A stretch of 8,216 bases of DNA from Bacteroidota bacterium (GTDB lineage: Bacteria; Bacteroidota; Bacteroidia; Cytophagales; Cyclobacteriaceae): the NCBI GenBank assembly GCA_024643595.1, contig JAHEMS010000140.1:1-8216 (forward strand), read 5' to 3'. This document shows positions 6,601 through 8,216 of the stretch, in pieces (the stretch's first letter is position 1; each line of letters starts with the position of its first letter). Below the pieces are notes generated by a model, which was given only the letters and a program-made list of their open reading frames with translations, made no database searches and had not been told where the DNA came from. The translations under genes and the position numbers were made by a program.

Positions 6601-6965
6601 ATCACATTTCCTTCGGGGTGGCTGTTTAATTGGTTAAGCACCTCAGCCCTCATAAGGATATTTGCGTTCTCTATTTCTTCGTATTCATAAGGACGCTTGT
6701 ACGACATAGGAAAAAAGAAAACCTCTTTATCGTCCAGTAAGTGTTGCAGGTCATTAAGAAAATAAGAAGCTTCTTCCTTGTCGGACAATATAACGAGATG
6801 GTTTGACCGTACGCTTTTAAAGACGGCAGCGAAAATTAATACGTCAAGACTTCCATGAAGATTTTTTATACGAACTGATTTTGAATGGGATGTGCGAATC
6901 CCCTCGGACAATGTCTGCACCAGACTGTCCGAACGATAGAGTGCAATAAATTCGTGCCCTTTCAA
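3585..6965 (-). CDS. mfd: Transcription-repair coupling factor Mfd
   Basis: Full-length Mfd, 1126 aa (E. coli about 1148). It removes RNA polymerase stalled at DNA lesions and recruits UvrA for nucleotide excision repair. Order of domains: UvrB-homology region in the N-terminal third (FAIRGGIIDVF at 178-188); RNA-polymerase-interaction domain from about 435 (LQPGDFVTHIDYGIGKFAGL); linker helix; superfamily-2 translocase with Walker A GDVGFGKT (587-594), DEEQ (688-691), TLTATPIPRT (712-721), STNIIESGLDIP (826-837) and QMRGRVGRS (857-865); RecG-like translocation motif around 885-935 (RLAALEEFSDLGDGFKVAMRDLDIRGAGNLLG); C-terminal TRCF domain about 970-1075. All motor motifs are intact, so it should be active. 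The tail after about residue 1110 is Ser-rich and dispensable-looking, and it overlaps the 96-aa gene. The start is TTG at 6965: no in-frame ATG exists between it and the upstream TAA at 7011-7013, and the protein begins where Mfd usually does. Confidence 0.97.
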   Translation of the reverse strand: MKGHEFIALYRSDSLVQTLSEGIRTSHSKSVRIKNLHGSLDVLIFAAVFKSVRSNHLVILSDKEEASYFLNDLQHLLDDKEVFFFPMSYKRPYEYEEIENANILMRAEVLNQLNSHPEGNVIVTYPEAISEKVINKKALTSNTFLITQGEVLDRQFLEEFLHSYDFEKTDFVYEAGQFAIRGGIIDVFSFANEYPYRIELFGDEVDSIRSFDPGSQLSIDKLDKINLMPNVQTRLIQEERQSFLDFITPNSRIWLKDTEMARDVITRCFEKVSDSFDKILRESGQTKVILEPNHLFNTGKEFVDKLNTASRIEFGSKFFFESAHSFDFKSGVQPSFNKNFELLATDLLQHQMQGYSNFIATEQPRQVERLHGIFEEIHPEIRFQSLDFSLKQGFVDHSLKVICYTDHQIFERYYRYRNKEKFSKSKALTFRELQTLQPGDFVTHIDYGIGKFAGLEKKEVNGKDQEAIRLVFRDDDLLYVSIHSLHKISKYSGKEGTPPSISKLGSGEWDSKKAKAKKKVKDIARELIELYAKRKNAPGYAYQPDNFLQAELESSFIYEDTPDQAKATEDVKHDMQQPHPMDRLVCGDVGFGKTEVAIRAAFKAASEGKQVAVLVPTTILAMQHYRTFSERLQDLPVKIDYVSRFKNDKEIKKIIAEVKEGTVNILIGTHRVVSKDVVFKDLGLLVIDEEQKFGVKVKDRLKELKVNVDVLTLTATPIPRTLHFSLMGARDLSIISTPPPNRQPVTTELHTYEESIIRDAVSAELRRGGQVFFVHNRVSDIEQVANTIFRLVPDSRIGIAHGQMDGDKLEKVMVKFIEGEYDVLVSTNIIESGLDIPNANTIIINQAHMFGLSDLHQMRGRVGRSNKKAFCYLLTPPSSVLSSDSRKRLAALEEFSDLGDGFKVAMRDLDIRGAGNLLGAEQTGFITDLGFDTYHKILDDAIQELKETDFKELFAEELAKRAKLVVPDCVIETDLEILIPDSYINNTSERLQLYATLDSIKDEASLSRFKDSLTDRFGTLPDPVNQLIDSVRLRWIGESLGFEKITLKNEKLRGYFVSGNDAYYKSEVFEKVLGFVQHHSKRCRLKETGSKLTLTIDGITSVVTALEILGPIIPDHSKSSSDTLSV

Positions 6966-6976
6966 ACCAACTTTCC
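6963..6976 (-). promoter_or_regulatory. mfd: Ribosome-binding site and TTG start codon of mfd
   Basis: GGAAAG (6976-6971) sits 5 nt before a TTG start codon (6965-6963) on the minus strand. Reading back from the TTG there is no ATG or GTG before the in-frame TAA at 7011-7013, and the translated product from TTG lines up with the usual Mfd beginning. So TTG is the best start. Confidence 0.65.
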
Positions 6977-6987
6977 AAAAAGAAGGG

Positions 6988-6995
6988 CAAATATA
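6988..6995 (-). promoter_or_regulatory. mfd: Probable -7 element of the mfd promoter
   Basis: TATATTTG on the minus strand, a perfect match to TAnnTTTG. Transcription would start near 6981, so the GGAAAG site and the TTG start would follow a leader of about 16 nt. A TTG that could act as the -33 element is 29 bp upstream, longer than usual, so only the -7 element is convincing. Confidence 0.45.
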
Positions 6996-7071
6996 ATTGA
7001 TGAGTAATACTTATGTTTATAAATCAATTTTTATTTGTTTTTGTTGGCATAATCTGGCGATGATTAAACTG

Positions 7072-7079
7072 TAAATTTG
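7072..7079 (+). promoter_or_regulatory. Probable -7 element for the 7085-7780 operon
   Basis: TAAATTTG, a perfect match to TAnnTTTG, ending 5 bp before the ATG at 7085. A TTG at 7044-7046 could be the -33 element but the 25-bp spacer is long. If used, the transcript would begin at or within a few bases of the ATG, giving a leaderless message. Confidence 0.42.
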
Positions 7080-7084
7080 CACGC

Positions 7085-7276
7085 ATGTATCATGTGCGAC
7101 TACTGATTCTTTTAATCAGCCTTACTTCATTTTTATTTATGGTGTTAGGCCTGATTAAGCCATGGATGATGCTGTGGTGGGAAGATGTTCAGAACAGAAG
7201 AAAAGTGATAAAACTTTATGGGAGTTCCGGTTTGATATTTCTTATACTATATTGGATTCTGGAATACGTTAAGTGA
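7085..7276 (+). CDS. Small two-helix membrane protein, 63 aa
   Basis: Two predicted membrane helices, about residues 5-24 and 47-61, joined by a charged loop KPWMMLWWEDVQNRRKVIKLYG. The loop, with its tryptophans and an NRRKV basic patch, is the most distinctive part and resembles short unnamed membrane proteins I recall from Bacteroidota. No enzymatic residues are seen. The ATG at 7085 is preferred because the next ATG (codon 19) would remove most of the first helix. The stop is 3 bp before the start of the thioredoxin-fold lipoprotein, so the two are almost certainly cotranscribed and may be translationally coupled. Whether they work together is unknown. It is divergent from mfd, with which it shares a 119-bp intergenic region. 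Confidence 0.75.
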   Translation: MYHVRLLILLISLTSFLFMVLGLIKPWMMLWWEDVQNRRKVIKLYGSSGLIFLILYWILEYVK

Positions 7277-7279
7277 TTT

Positions 7280-7780
7280 ATGACTCGCAGTACGCTTTTA
7301 TGTTCGCTATCCATATTTTTTTTCATAGGGTGCCTTTGGAGTTGCAACCAGACAAAAAATACATTAAGAGAAACAACACAGGAAATCAATGAACTCCCAT
7401 TTCTTTCCTATGAAACCGTTAAAGGAGAAATCTTTACTACGCGTGAATTACCGGGAAGCAGCATCCTGATTTTGTTTAACACAGAATGTGACCATTGTCA
7501 GCGAGAAGCAAAGGAAATTAGTGAACATATCGATGCATTCAAGAATTACAAACTGCTTTTTATTGCCGCAGACTCCATTCATCATATTGAAAATTTTTCT
7601 AAAACTTATAACCTGTCCGACAAACCCAATATTTCGTTTGGTCGGGCAGGATATCAGGATGTCTTTATCAATTTTGGATCCATCCCTACACCATCCCTGT
7701 ATATTTATTCCAGCGAGCGTAAATTGGTAAAATCATTTCTTGGCGAAACGCCGGTGGAGGAGTTGCTTAAGTATCTCTAA
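7280..7780 (+). CDS. Thioredoxin-fold lipoprotein (TlpA/AhpC-TSA-like)
   Basis: 166 residues. A lipoprotein signal (R3, hydrophobic 5-20, lipobox L19-W20-S21-C22) is followed by a short linker, then a thioredoxin fold: beta strand SILILFNTE leading into the active-site motif C70-D-H-C73, and the cis-proline region TP138SLYIY followed by the strand pair ending KLVKSFLG. This is a membrane-anchored envelope thiol-disulphide protein. CDHC is not the classical CGPC; Bacteroidota envelope thioredoxin-like proteins often vary here. The direction (reductant, oxidant or isomerase) cannot be told from sequence. It may reduce cytochrome-c apoproteins or other envelope thiols, by analogy with TlpA/ResA, but no cytochrome biogenesis gene is nearby. 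It is 3 bp downstream of the 63-aa membrane protein. Its last 14 bp overlap the convergent methyltransferase-like gene. Confidence 0.88.
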   Translation: MTRSTLLCSLSIFFFIGCLWSCNQTKNTLRETTQEINELPFLSYETVKGEIFTTRELPGSSILILFNTECDHCQREAKEISEHIDAFKNYKLLFIAADSIHHIENFSKTYNLSDKPNISFGRAGYQDVFINFGSIPTPSLYIYSSERKLVKSFLGETPVEELLKYL

Positions 7781-8216
7781 CCCATGAACAGATAGCCAGG
7801 TTTTTCTTTTTTAAAGAAGAGAATCCAATAAGAAATTTTTCACCCCCATCACGTAAATGCCATTTCTTTTTTATTTCGTCCGGTGTAAGCGGGTAATTTC
7901 TGGAGATAACATTAACCTGTCCCTTTGGAATTAGTTCATTTATTTTTTTTCTATCGGGATTGAGCCATTCTATAAGGAATATCTTGCCCGGAAAGTCAGC
8001 CACCAAGTTTAAGGAGGTATATAGATGTGTATTTGATTCCAGCTTAGTCAAATTGAATTTTTTACCGATTAATTTAAAAGCTCCCGATTTAAGTACAGAG
8101 GATCCAGGTTCATAAAGATATTTTTCAGGTTCACCAAGCCGCATACTTAAATTCCTTTCTTCTGAAAAGGAAAAAGACAGAGCAGATCGAATAACTCCGC
8201 TATGGGATAGGTCAAC
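7767..8216 (-). CDS. C-terminal part of a THUMP-like-domain methyltransferase (5' end beyond right edge)
   Basis: The frame stays open from the TAA at 7767 to the window edge: 24 codons (VDLSHSGVIRSALSFSFSEE...) precede the internal ATG at 8144, so that ATG is not the start and only the last 149 codons are visible. The segment LGEPEKYLYEPGSSVLKSGAFKL and then NTHLYTS, FPGKIF, NVISRNYPLTPDEIKKKW and LRDGGEKFLIGF match, from memory, the THUMP-like C-terminal domain of Bacteroidota class I SAM-dependent methyltransferases (about 390 aa; Porphyromonas PG_1098 type). THUMP domains usually bind RNA, so a tRNA or rRNA methylation role is plausible but not shown; the SAM-binding half lies outside. 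The gene is convergent with the thioredoxin-fold lipoprotein, overlapping it by 14 bp. Confidence 0.82.
   Translation of the reverse strand, partial: VDLSHSGVIRSALSFSFSEERNLSMRLGEPEKYLYEPGSSVLKSGAFKLIGKKFNLTKLESNTHLYTSLNLVADFPGKIFLIEWLNPDRKKINELIPKGQVNVISRNYPLTPDEIKKKWHLRDGGEKFLIGFSSLKKKNLAICSWVRDT

Noticed and set aside
7779..7812. AACC...GGTT weak hairpin followed by T-runs after the lipoprotein gene
   Set aside because: The stem is only 4 bp with a long loop, and the T-runs are lysine codons of the opposite gene. Not convincing as a terminator.
8142..8144. ATG at 8144 as the start of the THUMP-like gene
   Set aside because: The frame stays open and protein-like to the window edge, and the family is much longer, so this is an internal methionine.
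1..8216. Defence system, mobile element, CRISPR array or biosynthetic cluster
   Set aside because: No transposase, integrase, direct-repeat array, nuclease/toxin cassette or biosynthetic enzymes are present. The recognised genes are widespread core genes and the gene order shows no sign of insertion.

Overview
The window looks like ordinary chromosomal DNA from a member of the Bacteroidota, probably a gliding Cytophagales-type bacterium. The evidence is a GldJ-type gliding/type IX secretion lipoprotein, AT-rich intergenic DNA with TAnnTTTG/TTTG promoter-like sites, Bacteroidota-type lipoproteins, a DUF4175-like membrane protein and a THUMP-like-domain methyltransferase. I see no rRNA, tRNA, CRISPR array, insertion sequence, phage gene or attachment site, and no stretch over 300 bases without a gene.

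Layout. Positions 1-198 (minus) hold the start of a large membrane protein running off the left edge. Positions 271-1001 (minus) hold a two-gene unit: a single-domain AhpD/carboxymuconolactone-decarboxylase-like protein followed by a conserved 126-residue protein of unknown function. Divergent from it, with only 24 bp between start codons, is comF (1026-1754, plus). comF converges on gldJ (1803-3107, minus), and the two share a bidirectional hairpin terminator in a 48-bp gap. A 223-bp divergent control region (3108-3330) separates gldJ from an unrecognised 96-residue protein (3331-3621, plus). It contains two clean inverted repeats, one of them lying between two promoter-like elements. The 96-residue gene overlaps the 3' end of mfd by 37 bp, tail to tail. 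mfd (3585-6965, minus) encodes the full-length transcription-repair coupling factor and appears to start at TTG. Divergent from mfd is a two-gene unit: a 63-residue two-helix membrane protein, then a thioredoxin-fold lipoprotein 3 bp later (7085-7780, plus). The latter overlaps, tail to tail by 14 bp, the 3' end of a methyltransferase-like gene (7767-8216, minus) that runs off the right edge.

Functionally this is a patchwork of core genes: repair (mfd), DNA uptake (comF), motility and secretion (gldJ), thiol redox at the envelope and in the cytoplasm (thioredoxin-like lipoprotein, AhpD-like protein) and RNA or other methylation (THUMP-like protein). No new multi-gene system is evident. The most useful leads are the two palindromes in the gldJ/96-residue control region, the four small or uncharacterised genes, the TTG start of mfd, and the tightly packed divergent and convergent gene arrangements.
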